64,000 nt of DNA, taken from Pegea sp. RAD2-039. Taxonomy: Eukaryota; Chordata; Thaliacea; Salpida; Salpidae. The DNA lies in contig JAQGEQ010000158.1 of the NCBI GenBank assembly GCA_034620365.1, positions 1 to 64,000 of the forward strand. Direction: 5' to 3'. Positions 22,341 to 35,889 of the stretch are shown here, in pieces. Numbering within the stretch: the stretch's first letter is position 1; every line of letters starts with the position of its first letter. Below the pieces are notes generated by a model, which ran no database searches, was not told the origin of the DNA, and saw only the letters and a list, made by a program, of their open reading frames with translations. Both the position numbers and the translations under genes were made by a program.

Positions 22341-24120
22341 TCTTAGATTTTTAATAATTTTTTTAACTTAAAACTATTTGAATCAAATTAAGTTAAACAC
22401 TACTAACTTCAACAACATATTTTGAAAAATGCCTTTATATTGATTAAAATATGTCTTTTATTAGGATAAAAAATTTTAGACAAAGATAAACTTTACAAAA
22501 TACAAACAAAGATAGTTTATTACTACCTGTATCTTTACAGCAATTAACCGTTTAAAAACAACTTTGAAATAAATTTAATCAAAATTGTTTATTGTTGATA
22601 CAATGTATATTGAAATACATATTTTTATATAAATTTTAGTTTTTATATCTTAAAGTAGATTCAGGAAATTTTTGTTTTAAAATATTATTCGATGTCAGTG
22701 GTTAGGGAATTTGATCACTTTAAAATCTTTTTTTCGAGTTACTATTTATGTAATGATAAGAGAATCACAATTTAATAACAACTAATAATAAAAAGCACAA
22801 ATTTCAACGAATGTAAACATTTTAAGAAACAAATTATAAAAGTTTTAGAAAACAGAAAATAAACTTTTAAATAAATGTTATATTATTTTAGAACAAATAT
22901 TTTCATCAACTAAAGCTCACAAGCTTTAGAATGTAACAGGTTAATACTAGATGTAAACTATTCATAAAATCTTCTGATAACTATTGTTAACTAATTTTTA
23001 AAGATTTAAAATTGAAATATTTTCTACAAAAAGCTGAATTAAACTCATAAAATTTGAATCTAAGTTTTCTACAAAATTAGAGAAAAGCAAATTAGATATA
23101 AAAATAATTTTCAAAAAGTAACAAGCATTTAGTTCAAAAATTCATTTCAATGTTTTAAACATATTATTGTGACAGAATATTTTAGAAATAAAATACTTTC
23201 CAAATTTCAAAAAAATGTGTTTCCAAAACACTTAATTCAATATAAGCTGATTAGGCTATTCATATTCTCAAAGTTACATTATTAGTAAATATCAGAAATA
23301 CAAGTGGTACCATTTAAAAATTATATTTGTGAAGATTACTTTAAATATTAATTGTAAATATAATGTAACTGTTAGCTAAATGTATCTGTTTAAAACTTTT
23401 TTATATTTTTCTTAAAGTGAAGATTGCCTTTTCATGATTATAATAAACTAGTTTATTATTGTCTTTGTTTTAAAAATCTAAGAAAGAATTTTAATTTTGC
23501 TTTTGAAAAGAAAACACAACAGTTATTTTATAGATAATCAGATTTAGAATTAAACGAAGAATAACATAATAACAATAATATTTTCAATAATATTATCAAT
23601 TGATTGAAGCATGCATAGTTTTTAGTAAAACTGCAAACATAGCTGTTTTTACAGCTAATTTATCTTTATATTTCTTCAACCAAAAATATAAATTATGGAT
23701 AAAGCTAACTTATAAAAATGCTAATATACCAAAAAGCGCTCTATTCATATTTCCAAGTAGATATTTTTTAAATCCATTTTATTTTTGATAGATTTGTATA
23801 AATATTTAATTACAGTTAATAAATATTAAATATATCAAGTTTTAGATCAAGTTGTAATGTCGTAAAAAAAGAATAGTATCTGCATGATAAGCCCAAAGTC
23901 CCAAAACAAGAGATTTTCTTTATAAATATATATAAGCTTCCCAATCGGTTAGTATTCACAATTTAAAAACAAAACATTCAAATGGCTTTTGACTTAATTT
24001 CTAAATGTCTTCATTTATCAGCGCCACCAAACTTTTTTGAACTATCAAATCTGTTATTAATATACAAAAAGTAAATTCAAACTTGAAAAAATGAGATTAC
24101 TTACAAACAAATATTTTTAT
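22341..24120. other. AT-rich noncoding stretch with repeat scraps
   Basis: No gene is supported; the frame at 23600-23788 is low-complexity. The segment 23530-23620 contains the recurring module ATAACAATAATATTTTCAAT, also seen near 620, 33490, 36920, 38470, 51910 and 58690, and in reverse complement downstream of each TTTGTGGTATC box. Confidence 0.45.
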
Positions 24121-26120
24121 ATAAAAGTACAAAAATTATCTTGTTTAAACTTGACCCTACAAACTCTAGATTAAAACAAAATTATAAATGCTGACAAATT
24201 TGGCAAAATCCTATCTTTTAATGCTCTCATGGTAGCTATTTTTGGAGTTGAAAAACTTTTTCAATGAAATTTAATTAAAAAGTAAATTTATTTAAGAGTA
24301 AGTTTAGTTTGTATTTTACAAATAACTGAAGTAAAAACAATTGATGTCAGAATTTCGTTTTCTTGTTTTTAAACATAATAATGTGATAAAAATTTTACAA
24401 ATAGAAAACTTTCCTTTCAGCAAAAAGAGTATTTGTAATTAAACTGCAACTGAAAATGAATTTAAGGTAAAATGTTCTTTATTTTTATTTCTTTTTGATA
24501 TTGCTAAAATTGAATTAATTAAAAATCATTTCAAAAAACCTACTTTCAATGCTGTAAATACTTTAATGCAGTAGAAAATTATTTGGAAACTTTTCAATTT
24601 CTAACCCATTTAATTTTTTAGTCTCCCAAGTAATATTTATTAACCGAAACATTAAACATAAACTAAATTATTACAAATTTTACAAATCTTTTAGTAAATT
24701 ATTTAAGCACTAATAGTTGGTTTGTTATTTGTTATTGTAGTAAATGTATAATTTTCATAATTATAAGTTATAAAGTAGATATTCTTTATTCACATTCTAA
24801 TTACGATTAATAAATATGTCAATATCCTTGCAAAAAAAACGGAACTTGTTTTTTGAATTGTATCTAACAACTTCTAAATTTTTTTAGCGAGTTTAATTTA
24901 TAATATAATTTGCAGACTGTTGATGATTGTTGATGTCAATAAGCACTTGATTATAAAATTGATGGCTAGGCTCAACAATATCTTATTTGACTAAACAACT
25001 AACTGTTTTATATTTTTCAATTTTTTCAAATTCATTTTGAATTTAAGTACAAAGTAGTTCAGTTTTAATTTTTTCTATTTTAGTCATTTAATTTCTTTTC
25101 GGGATTAGTTCAAACAGTTTGACGCTTTGAAAGCTTTTCAAAAGTTGAACATCGTTTTGTTTTTATATTTGAAAGCCTACTCTAGCGGAAATGAAAATTA
25201 CAAATATAAAATGAGATTTTAATAAAATCTAATTGAGTATTTTCAGAGATTTATAGTTTTCATTAATATACAATAATAGTTAAACATTATATAAGTAAAT
25301 ATCAGTTTGAATGTTTTATATAATTCAAGTTATATTAAATTGTTTGATATTATTTTTTAAATAAGTTAGTTGTCTCTGTTTGTTTTAAATATCCAATGAA
25401 GAACGTAAAGGTTTGTTTTAATTAAAAAATAAACAAAATATTCATTTAACTGCTTGTTTTTATTAGAAAAATTGAAATCTTATAGATTTGTTGAAAACTT
25501 TTAGAATATATATTTTTAAGTCCTTAATATAGTAAATTTTCAATTTATTTAACCATTTAAAAATGATTTATTACTCTTTTAAACAATACTTTTTGTTTGT
25601 AATATTTTTTATACAAATTTAGCAATATATGTTGATTTGCAAAATTAAATAGGTGACTGTCTCTCTTAGTGATTAAGCAGAAAAGTAATATTGAAAAATT
25701 TTTCAATTTCTTAACATTGAAAATAAAGCTGAGAGCTTGTAATGAATTCTATTAAAATTATAATTATATTTTGTATTTTGTTTTCCCCAATTTGCTTAGA
25801 CTTTTATTATTATTTTGAAAAGTTTTAAATTATAACTTACTAGGAATAAAAATCAATTTAAAAAAAATTTAAAAAGTCTACAAATATTGTAAAAATACCT
25901 TTATTTTCATTTAAAATAATATTATATGATTGTAACTAGATAATAAGAAAAGTGTTTCAAAATTTGTTTTACCTCAATTTTAAAATTACTTTTAATTTGA
26001 TGTTAAAAAGGAATTTTGATTTTTTAGCTTATAATAAAGATGTTGATAAACTAAATATTAGAGCGATGTGAGTTTTTGGATTAAAAACTATGAAAAATAA
26101 AAGACTAACAAATAAAATCT
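24121..26120 (+). repeat. Diverged mosaic repeat unit
   Basis: Begins with the conserved 30-bp box at 24143-24172 and a stem-loop at 24248-24265 (GTTGAAAAACTTTTTCAAT). The section 24890-25130 is an inverted copy of 41490-41665 (landmarks GACTGTTGATGATTGTTG and TTATTGACATCA). A minus-strand CTCF-like box is at 25176-25189. No coding frame. Confidence 0.6.
25176..25189 (-). promoter_or_regulatory. Degenerate CTCF-like box
   Basis: CCGCTAGAGTAGGC on the minus strand, in the inverted copy of R4. Confidence 0.3.
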
Positions 26121-26420
26121 AATGCTCAATTGTGTATTCAGAAAACCTCTGTTAGTATTTTGACATACAGAATTTTCAATCTAATAAATATTTCTGTGTT
26201 TTGAACTTTATACACTATGTTCTTATGATTTCACTTAAGTTGTTTACTTTTTTTGACATTAAAACACAACTATATCAGTTTGTTGAAGTTTTCTTTAATA
26301 TCTTTTATTTTGTAAAGTTAGACTTTTTAGTTTGCAGTTAAGCGATGTTCTACATTTTTCTAAAAGATTTACAATAGCAGTTTTAACTTTTTAATAACTT
26401 CGTAGGATATTATAAAATAA
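26120..26420 (+). repeat. Inverted repeat arm, partner at 32165-32450 (R5)
   Basis: Reverse complement of about 32165-32450. Shared words include AAACCTCTGTTAGTATTTTG, TTATACACTATGTT and ACAACTATATCAGTTTGTTG. Confidence 0.8.
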
Positions 26421-26439
26421 TTCATATCTATTCTGCATA

Positions 26440-26850
26440 ATTAAAAAATTCTTGTTAAACTTCAAAAGTAAGATTCTCTAAAGACACTAAATAAAATTTT
26501 GTTAGATTTTCATTTTATCTTTGCAGCTTTAATTTCCGCTAAAGTGCGCTTTCAAATATAAAAACAGAACAATGTTTTTTTTCAAAACTTCAAACTGTTT
26601 GACTAATTTGTGAATGTTTACCTAACAAGTATTTTTCATTAGAGGAAATAAGGTTTTGAGTTTTCTTGAGATTGCTTGATGTTTACAAACTACTTGTAAA
26701 AGTAAATCTTCCCACTTAAATTGATTTTAATTTTTAATCGTCATTTCAAATATTTAATACAAATTTGTTGCATGCAAAATAGTTTTTTTGTTGAATTTCA
26801 TTTGATATTCTCGTTAGATAAATAGTATACTTATAAAAATTCTTAGATTT
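26440..26850 (+). repeat. Direct repeat, copy 2 (R4)
   Basis: Second copy of the segment at 21940-22340; differences are mainly single substitutions. Confidence 0.85.
26536..26549 (+). promoter_or_regulatory. Degenerate CTCF-like box
   Basis: CCGCTAAAGTGCGC, one change from the box in R4 copy 1. Confidence 0.3.
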
Positions 26851-28200
26851 TTAATGACAATCAGATTTAAAACTGAACGAAGAAATAGATAACTTAAATA
26901 TACAGTTTTTACAGTTTATTTGAAATCAAATTTGATTATTGCGTGGAAAACATTTGACCAATTTTAGATCCATAATCTGAAAGTTGCTTTGCTATTAATA
27001 TACTATATGTTAAATATTATTAATATTATTAATATTTATATTATTATTAATATGTTAAATTTTATTGTTTATCATTTTAATTAGATCAATAGTTCAGTGA
27101 AGTTCTTTTAGTTATAAGATTAAGAAAATAAAACTTTTTGATTGTCTCTATAATTATTGGCTTTTTAGTTCTAAAACTGTTATTTGATTTTTAAATTATT
27201 CGGAGATTTGTACGAGTTTTTGACAAAACTAATATAAGATTTAACACTTTTTAGTTTGGGATAATCATTATTAAAGCAAAACATAGAGAAAGAATTTTTT
27301 ATGTTTTTTTATACTACACAAAAATAATTTGAATCCTGATTTAGTGCTTTTCTCTTTACGGTGATAAATCAGTGTTTAACCCACAAACACTAGAATAAAA
27401 ATAATTTTTATTAAGCACTTTTTAGCGCTAAATCTAATTGTCTTGCAAACCAATTTTTCTGAAAAATTTAATTTGAAGTCGACTAAATGTCGATGTAACC
27501 TTTACTAATATTAAAGTATTTTAAATATTTTGTAAAAATTCAAGTCGTATTTTGTTTTGTTGATGATGAGTAAGTTTATAACCTTTTGGGTATATTTTTC
27601 TACTTAAAATTGTTTACAATTGTTGTGCTTTTCACATCATCACCTAATCTTTAAATTTAATTAGAGAGAAACGTCGCTACGTCAAATGAACTTCATCACA
27701 ATCAAACTTGCTTCTAAACTAGTTTCCTGTTTTCTAAGTGCAAACATAAGAAGCAAATATTAAAACAAATTAATAATAACATTTTATTTAAATAACTACA
27801 TCAAGTTTTTCTACCTTTGTTCAAAATTGTTGAGTTTTGCGTTTGATTTTTTTGAAAAAACAATATTTGATAATTAGATGCAAAAGTGCATTTTTAAAAT
27901 ACATTAAATAAAATTGGGCTCGGGAAAAAAAGTATCGATATTCTAAAGGGTTATATATTATCTGCGTACAATCTTATGTTTGTGGTATCGTTAAGTTTTT
28001 GGTGTAATTTAATCAATTGATAATGTTATTGAAAATATTATTGTTCTAATAATCTTGACTCAGTTTAAAATGAAGTATCAGTAACATAAATACTTTGGTT
28101 TTTGTAGTTTTGAAAAATTAAAACTTTTTTATGGGATTACTTAATAATACCAAGATTAGTAAGATATTGAATCATAGTTATAAAATACCTTTATAGTCAA
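26851..28200. other. AT-rich noncoding stretch with conserved hairpins
   Basis: Holds an AT palindromic patch at 27000-27060, a degenerate 30-bp box at 27373-27396, a TCGAC-ATTTA-GTCGA type hairpin at about 27478-27494, and an octamer hairpin at 27876-27893 (AGATGCAAAAGTGCATTT) followed by TTATATATTATC and TTTGTGGTATCG at about 27953-27995. No gene. Confidence 0.5.
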
Positions 28201-29560
28201 CCCAACTTCAACATTAAATGTTTAAACTAAATAGACTAATAGATATTACCAAATAATAAATATTATCTTTTACTTTTTTTTTTGTCAAAAAAGAGTTTAA
28301 CATAAAAAATACGGAATAAAAATTAACCAATTCGTTTAAACTTGAGCCCACAAACTCTAGATTGTAACCAAGTTGGTATAACCGAAAATTTCTTGGAGTT
28401 CTTAGATTGTTGTGCATATCGAATCTATGACATAATTTGAAGTTGAAATACTTTCAACAGAAATCGATTAAGTAAATAACAAGACTACCTTGAGTTTCAA
28501 TTCTCTGCAAATAGCAACATAAAAATGATTTATGTTGAAAATTTATTATTTTGACGGAAACGTGTATCTGATAAATTGTAAGAGTGTTTACAAATAGTAA
28601 AAAAGTTTTAGCGAAATTAGTAATTTTAATATAGAAGTTTTAAATATGTTGTTCAATCCGGATAATTAGAAACTTTCTTCTTTGGATAGTTTAGTAGGAA
28701 TAAGTTTTAAAAAATAACTTTACAAGACAATAATTCAAAACTTTCATTTTCCGCTAGTGGGCGCTAGATGAGATCTTTTATTAAACAGTTAACCAAATAA
28801 TTAAATGGTTGATTCATTTGTTATAATTTTTATATCTCTCTTTAATAGTTTAACTTCAAAAAAAAATCATTATTAAAATTAAAATAGTTTTATTGACCCG
28901 ATGATTAATGATTTCGATTGAATGATATTAAAAAGTAATAAAGAAATAGAAATGTTGCTGCTTAAATTATTTCATCTGAAATATACGTAGAAATACTAAT
29001 TTTGTAAAATAAAGTTTTTATATTTGAAAACATTCTGTTATATTATTATTCTGTTATTTATTGCAATTTTCGAAAATTGCTCTTAAGAGTAATTTAGTAA
29101 CAAAAAGTATTTTTGTGTGAGTTAAGTTCCATTTTTAGTCTTTTTAAAAAAGGAGATATTTTTATGAAAACGCCTTTTCTAACTAAAGCATATACAACTT
29201 ATTGAAAACAAGACAAACAGATTACTACAAGTAAAATAATTCAATTTTTCAAACAAAAGCATAACTTTAAATTTTCTGAAAACTTGTAGAGAATTTCTGA
29301 TTATCTTTATCAAAAAAAAAGTTGCTATATATTGTTGACGTCGAAAAAGTGTTCAACTATTGAGAACTATTAAGAACCTTTTTTGCAAAGAGAAACTTTT
29401 TGTTTTAAAAATTTTTTGTTTTTACTTAGATTTCAGACTAAAAAAACAATTAAATTTTAAAGCAAGTTTTGTATTTTTTTTTTCTTTTTTATTAGTTATT
29501 TTTGTATACATAATTTATTTAAAAAAATGAAATTTATTTGTCAACAAAAGTTTTTTCAAA
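28200..29560 (+). repeat. Mosaic repeat unit: box, stem-loop, CTCF-like
   Basis: Conserved 30-bp box at 28334-28363, stem-loop GTTGAAA-TAC-TTTCAAC at 28442-28458, and a CTCF-like box at 28751-28764, in the order seen in the other units. Nothing between them is coding. Confidence 0.65.
28751..28764 (+). promoter_or_regulatory. CTCF-like box
   Basis: CCGCTAGTGGGCGC, followed by TAGATGAGATC. A GC island in very AT-rich flanks. Confidence 0.45.
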
Positions 29561-31600
29561 AAAATTATAAGAAAATATTCTCCTAAACTTGATTCAAAAA
29601 CTCTAGATTGCAACAAACTGATAAGAAATAAAAATATTTCAATTAGTATTTAAGGTTTTTAGCTAATTATAAATTTAAAGTTAAGTTACCTATAAACAAA
29701 ACTTCATTTATTAAGTAAATTGAATATCTTGAGTTTTCATTCTACACAAAAGTTGATATACAAAATCTCTATTGTTGTGAACCTATTAATATAATTGCAT
29801 TTGATAATTACGAATAAAAACTTTTCTTTGAGTAAAATAAGTATTTCTAATCAGAATTCTAGTTAAAGTAGAAAACTAAGCAGAAATATAATATTTATAA
29901 ATAATAAACTAATAATTACAAGTATATAATACTATATAATTTGTTTCTGCAATTATTAATCGTAATAAAGTTGAAGTAATTTTTTAATCAACAAATAGAA
30001 TTATGTTATTTAGCCAATGAAGGTTGCTGTAAGTGTAAATTACATATTTGCTCAATGATATTAAACTTTCAAATAAAAAAGGTTTGATTTAGTTTTTACT
30101 ACTTCTTTTGGTCTAAACAAATTGCTTGTGATCTACTGAAAAAAAAACTTACTGTAAAAATAAAAAAATATGAAGATATTTTTAAAATAACTATGAACAC
30201 GTTTTTTCTTAAAATTTGTTTCAACAGTTGTATAACTTATTCAAATCATAATGATGTCAATTATGAGGCCTCTATACTCAAATTAAGATTTTGTGAATTC
30301 AAAAAAAAACAATATAACTTATTTTAAATATATGTGTTGTTGTTTTTCATTAAAAACAAAGTAAGCTTGGTATCTGTTTTTTATGTTGAGTAAATTTTCT
30401 TAGTTTCATATACAATTTCAATAATAATTTTAACTCATAAAAAAATAAGTAAGGGCCCTAAAATAAAATGTTTAAATAACAAAAATGTTTTAATAATTAG
30501 CTTTACAATTTGGTTATTAATAAGCTCCTTTTATATAACTTTGAAATTATATTTTCTAAATGAAATAACAATTCGATTAACAGCAATTGTTCAACTAATC
30601 ATCAAGTTTATTTTGAAATTTTTCAACTGCTATTTGCAGTTTCTAAATTATAAGTAATATACACTACCGCTTATGGATGCAGGATATTTCTAAGAGAATA
30701 AAATCGGAATATATAACAATACTTTAAGTCTGTTGTTTGTGGTGCTAGAAATCTAAACGAGTTTAATATTTTTTAAGAAAGTACAATGTAATCGGTGTAC
30801 AAAATTACTGCATCAAATACTAAAACATGTTAACTTCTTTTACTTTTAATAAAGCAAATTCTCAGCTAACATTATAAATTATGTTTATTATGGAAATTAA
30901 ATTTTAACTTGATACTGATGTTATTTGAAATAATAAGCTAATTTGAAATTTCATTTTTAACGATTTAACTCTGTTTAAAAAAATTTTACAAAAAATGTTT
31001 AACCAATTATTCTTTAACTATAAAAATGAAAAGACTATTATTTTGCTTTGTTGCAAAAAACATCCACCAATCTACAAACTGTACATTTTGTTAAAGTGGT
31101 TCAATAAAATAATTATTAATTTGCAAAGATTTGTTGTTGTAACTAAAATACGATAACCGCTAGGTGGGGCAAGGAGTAAAAAGACAAAAATTATAATTTT
31201 TTATTAGATAATAGATAATATACATGTTTTAGTAAATATCTAAACTATTCACAATAATAAAGTTACTTATTCACAAGCAACTTCGAATTTGTAGATATGA
31301 ACTCAAAAATGTCACCAAAAATGGAAAACAGTTTTTAACATGCAATAAAATAAATATTTGTAATAAACAACATACCACATCAAAGTATAAAACAAATTAT
31401 TTATTTCAGAAAACTTATCAAAGCTGTTGTCTTGGAGACATGAAATGCATTAATATTTAGATATTTAAAATTAGTAACTGGTGCCATCGACATTTAGTCG
31501 ATTCCAAAATATCTTCTTTCAAAAGTTGAAATTTTAATTCATCTACTTTTGTAAAATTGTTTAGTAAAATGTAATTTAAGACAATTATTTTGTAACATAA
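29560..31600 (+). repeat. Mosaic repeat unit, inverted partner at 48.64-50.45 kb
   Basis: Begins with a 30-bp box (29583-29609) and a stem-loop relative near 29690. It runs inverted to about 48640-50450, including the extra 0.8 kb with GTCTAAACAAATTGCTTGTG and CTGTTGTTTGTGGTGCTAGA. It holds a CTCF-like box at 31157-31170 and a GTCGAT hairpin at 31486-31502. Confidence 0.75.
31157..31170 (+). promoter_or_regulatory. CTCF-like box
   Basis: CCGCTAGGTGGGGC, one change from the commonest form. Confidence 0.45.
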
Positions 31601-32164
31601 TTTTTTTATAAATTTTTACAAAAGTATGAACATAAAAGGTTTAATAAAAACGTTTAATAACTATCCCTTAAAATATTTGATGTTATAAAACTGTACAAAC
31701 AATTACGAGTCACATCAAAGGCCAAACTGTATTTTTGTATAATCTGAAAACTAGCAAAACGAAAACTTAATAACATATTAGTAATTTTATATCTTAAGTA
31801 AAAATTTAGTTTTAATTATAGGAAAAGTTTGATAGAAAAAAATTGAAGGGGAAAAATGTATATATTTCATATTGTATATAAAGTATGAGGTTAAAACCAT
31901 GTTGAAGCAAAGTTCGTACAAGGCTTTTTTTATTCTTAGAATGTTTATATACTTTTAATTTTAATTCATTTGAAATCATTATAAAAAAATATTCCTTTAA
32001 CCAATTTGCTGAGTTAATCAATATGTAAAATTTTACCTTAAATTTTACTAGTGCATATCTGATTATTATATATAAGTAGTGTTTTTATTACAAAAATAAA
32101 AATAAAAATTGAAGAATAATTTAATGCAGAGCAGATTTGATTTAATTTATAATATCCTACAAAG
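31601..32164. other. AT-rich noncoding stretch
   Basis: No gene; the minus-strand frame at 31812-32021 is low-complexity. No clear repeat partner was noticed. Confidence 0.4.
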
Positions 32165-32450
32165 TTATTAAAAAGTTAAAATTTCTATCGTAAACTTCTT
32201 AGAAAAATTTAGAACATCGCTTAACTGTAAACAATAAAGTCTAACTTTACAAAATAAAAGATAATAAGGAAAACTTCAACAAACTGATATAGTTGTGTTT
32301 TAATGCTAAACAACGTAAACAACTTAAGTAAAATCATAAAAACATAGTGTATAAAGTTCAAAACATAGAAATATTTAGTAGATTGAAAAATCTGTATGTC
32401 AAAATACTAACAGAGGTTTTCTGAATATAAAATTGAGCATTAGATTTTAT
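32165..32450 (-). repeat. Inverted repeat arm, partner at 26120-26420 (R5)
   Basis: See the partner arm for shared landmarks. The arms are separated by about 5.7 kb. Confidence 0.8.
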
Positions 32451-32870
32451 ATTATATATACAATTTATATTTGTTAAATTTGTGTTTAATTTTGCTTAAT
32501 TACGATTTATTTAATTACGATTAATCGTTTACACTGAAATAGAAACGTTTGTATTCCTCAGAGTTAATTTACAACTTTAACAAACTTCATGATATTTAAT
32601 GGTGAAACTAAATGTAGATTATTTGATGATGAGATTTGATTAAATTTCATTTTAAAGAAAATACAATCTCTGTATTTCTTACTTATGAAAGATACTTAGT
32701 TGATAAACAGATGCAAAAGTACATCTTCCAAATATTGCATTTATAAATACTGGATTTGGTATTTCAGTGAAAAAGGATTTTTTAATGTTATATATAAGCT
32801 GCATAAGACCTTATGTTTGTGGCTTCATCAAAAGTTAAGTATACTTTAATCATTTAAAATGATATTCAAA
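32440..32870 (+). repeat. Repeat copy (R6), direct at 45.56 kb, inverted at 62.1 kb
   Basis: Matches 45560-46000 directly and 62120-62530 in reverse. Landmarks are ATTCCTCAGAGTTAATTTAC, the octamer hairpin at 32710-32727 and CTTATGTTTGTGG near 32812. Confidence 0.85.
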
Positions 32871-34080
32871 AGATGATTATGATGTTTACTAAAGTAATTA
32901 TGTTTAATTTATTAATTTAATGATATAATGCTTTTTTTAGTTTTTTTGAAGATCACATTATATATAGAAATTATAAATAGTTGAAAGATGCAACTACTAT
33001 TAAAACTTTTATAAAAATTATAAAATATATTTTGCAGTGAGTAAAAGAAATAGATTTACTATCTAAAGAAAAAAATTTTCAAAATGGTTTATTATTTTTC
33101 TATTTTTATTAAATAAATTATTGTCTTGCTTGGTGACTACGCAAGAAAAAATTAATATTTGTTTTAACTAAATATAACTACTTATTTCTCAGAAAGTATT
33201 TTATTCAATTTCAAAAGTTAATTTATGGTAAACTGTATTCACTATTTAAGTAATAAAAATTACATTTGCTTTTAAGTATCAAAATATACATGTTGTAAAA
33301 GTTATAATTGTTATCTGTAAACATCACCTCAAATATTTTATATAAAGTTAAATGTAACTGTTAGAAAATTTTATACTTATTATATATTAGCTTAGTTGCT
33401 TTCTTTTTTGAATCTATTGAAAAAATTAATTTTTGATTTTAATAAAAAAATCAAAATTGATATTTTAGGTTTATAGAAACATCATAACAATATTTTTTTC
33501 AATAATAATATCAGTAAAGTATACATAATATTTGAAGAAACCACAAAATACGAATTTTAAAAACTTTTTTTTACAACCATACATAATTTAATTTTTGCAA
33601 ACATTACTTCAAGTTAAAGTCAATAATTTGAAAGTTTCATTTTTTTATCTATTTGATCAAAAAGTCTTGTTATATGACAAAAGGAGGCAAAAAAAACAAA
33701 TTTTCTAAAGTTGTTAATTTCGTCTTTCGTAAGTCTATAGTAGTAAAACTACAATTTAAAAATTACTAAAATTTTATTCTTCTTAAAATCATTTTTTTCT
33801 TATTAATCATACAAACTTAATTGTATATCTGACTTTGCAAATTAAGAATAGTTTATTTCTTCTTTGTTAATTATGCAAAATAATAGAATTTAATTGTTTC
33901 TTTAAATAAAAATAGTCTCTTTGTTGAAAAGCCAAAGGTCAAATAGTAATTTTGCCATTAAAACTGATACATAATTTATTAAAAAATTAAGATGTAATCA
34001 ATTTGTTATACAAACGAAATTAGTTTAAGGTTGTAATTAGTTGAGAAAATATTTTTTTACGAAGTTTTATTTAACTCAGA
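32871..34080. other. AT-rich noncoding stretch with a repeat scrap
   Basis: About 33360-33560 is a diverged relative of 495-700 and 38340-38530 (TTAGCTTAGTTGCTTT, CAGTAAAGTATACATAAT). Otherwise nothing is recognised. Confidence 0.45.
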
Positions 34081-34384
34081 TTTAAAGTGATTTCTACATT
34101 GACGCTTCAATAGAAACTTAGTAGTCGTGCTGACAAATAAACATTAAAAGAAAATCAAGTCAGAAGCCATGTGAGTTTTTATGTTTATAAACTGTTTATA
34201 ACAATTATAGACTATATAATCTTTGTTTACATACTCATCAAAGATATATTTTTAGATTATCAAATACCATACAAAGATCAGTTTTTATAATAATAAATAA
34301 TTTCAGTTATTTAATCTATTTTCAAGATAAATAATATAATGTTTCGAAGTTATATTAAGATTGAAATATTTTTTATGTTTGATA

Positions 34385-34398
34385 GCGCACTATAGTGG
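34385..34398 (-). promoter_or_regulatory. Degenerate CTCF-like box
   Basis: CCACTATAGTGCGC on the minus strand. Confidence 0.28.
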
Positions 34399-34719
34399 AA
34401 ATGAAAACTTCAAGTAGAATTACAGTTTTTAACAAAAGTTTATCAAATTTTTGTGAAAATGTTTACAGCTGATCTCTAGCAATAATTTTAAGTATACTGT
34501 AAAGTATATTTACAGTTTTTGAAAATTAGAAGTTATTTATATATTTTATTGCAGGCACAAAACTGTTTTTACTTTAGGGTGATATTTTTGAATTCATTTC
34601 CACAAAATCAAAGTTGCTTCTAAATTAATAACTTTTTTTATTTTTATTATGAATAGCTTAGATAGTGAACAAAAATCTTTATTACTAAATTCTTAATAAA
34701 AAATTTTTCTTTACTCTGT

Positions 34720-34733
34720 GCGCCACCTAGCGG
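34720..34733 (-). promoter_or_regulatory. CTCF-like box
   Basis: CCGCTAGGTGGCGC on the minus strand; 13 of 14 positions fit the CTCF core consensus. Confidence 0.5.
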
Positions 34734-35889
34734 TTAGTGTATTTAGGTTACAACAACAATATTCAGAAACATAATTAGTATTTTATTGAACCACTTTAAT
34801 GAATTGTATAAATTCTAGATTGGTGGATGTTTTGTACAACAAAGCAAAATTAATTTTTCTTTGTTTTTCTTATTGTTAAAATATAGTCATTAGGCTTTTT
34901 TTGTAAATATTTTTTAAACAGAGTTAAATCGTTAAAAATCAAATTTCAAATTAGCTTATTATTTCAAAAACATCAAATCACTTTAAAATTTAGTTTCCAT
35001 AATAAACATAATTTCTAATGTTAGCTGCAAATTTTCTTTATTTAAGTAGCACATATATCTTTAGTAATACTTTTTCAATTGGATTTGTCTGAGATTTCAA
35101 ATTAACTAAATTTTCAAAATGCCAAATAAAACCTTATAAAAAAAATAGTTTTCATAATGAATAGAAATTCTAATGTTAACTGCAAAAAAAATGTTGGTTA
35201 AATAACATAATTCTATTTGTTAATTACAACATTGCTTTAAATTTATTCTAATCAATAATCACAGAAACAATTTATCTGGCATTTTAAACGTGTAATTATT
35301 AATTTATTAATTATAAATATTAAGTATGCCGCTTAGTTTTCTATTTTAACTAAAATTCTGAGTAGAAATACCTAGTTTGCTTAAAAAAAAAAGTTTTTGT
35401 TCGTAATTATTAAATACAATTATATTAAAAGGTGTACATCAATGAAATAACCCTCTAAGTATAAATTTGTTGTATGTCAACTTTTGTACAGAATAAAAAC
35501 TCAAGAAATTCAACTTATTTAATAAATGAAGTTTTGTTGAAAAGTAGTTTAACTCTAAATTTTTAAGCAGCTAAAAACCAAAAATACTGATTGAAATATT
35601 TTTTACTTTTTGCTTATATGGCAAGCCAACAAATAATTAAGATGATGTTATTGAGTTTTTTGTTGAATATTTTCCCTTGACTTAGTATCTGTAATTACGC
35701 ATAAAATTTTCAGTTTCAATAGAATTGTTAGAATTTTGATGAATGAATGAAACAACAACTAAAGCTAATTAGATCATTAATTTGATTGAGTAAAATACAA
35801 ACTTTTGTTATTTGTAGAAATAATTTAACTTAATTTTTATTTGTATAAAAAATTGTATTTTTTGCCGAAAATAAAAAATGAATAAAGTT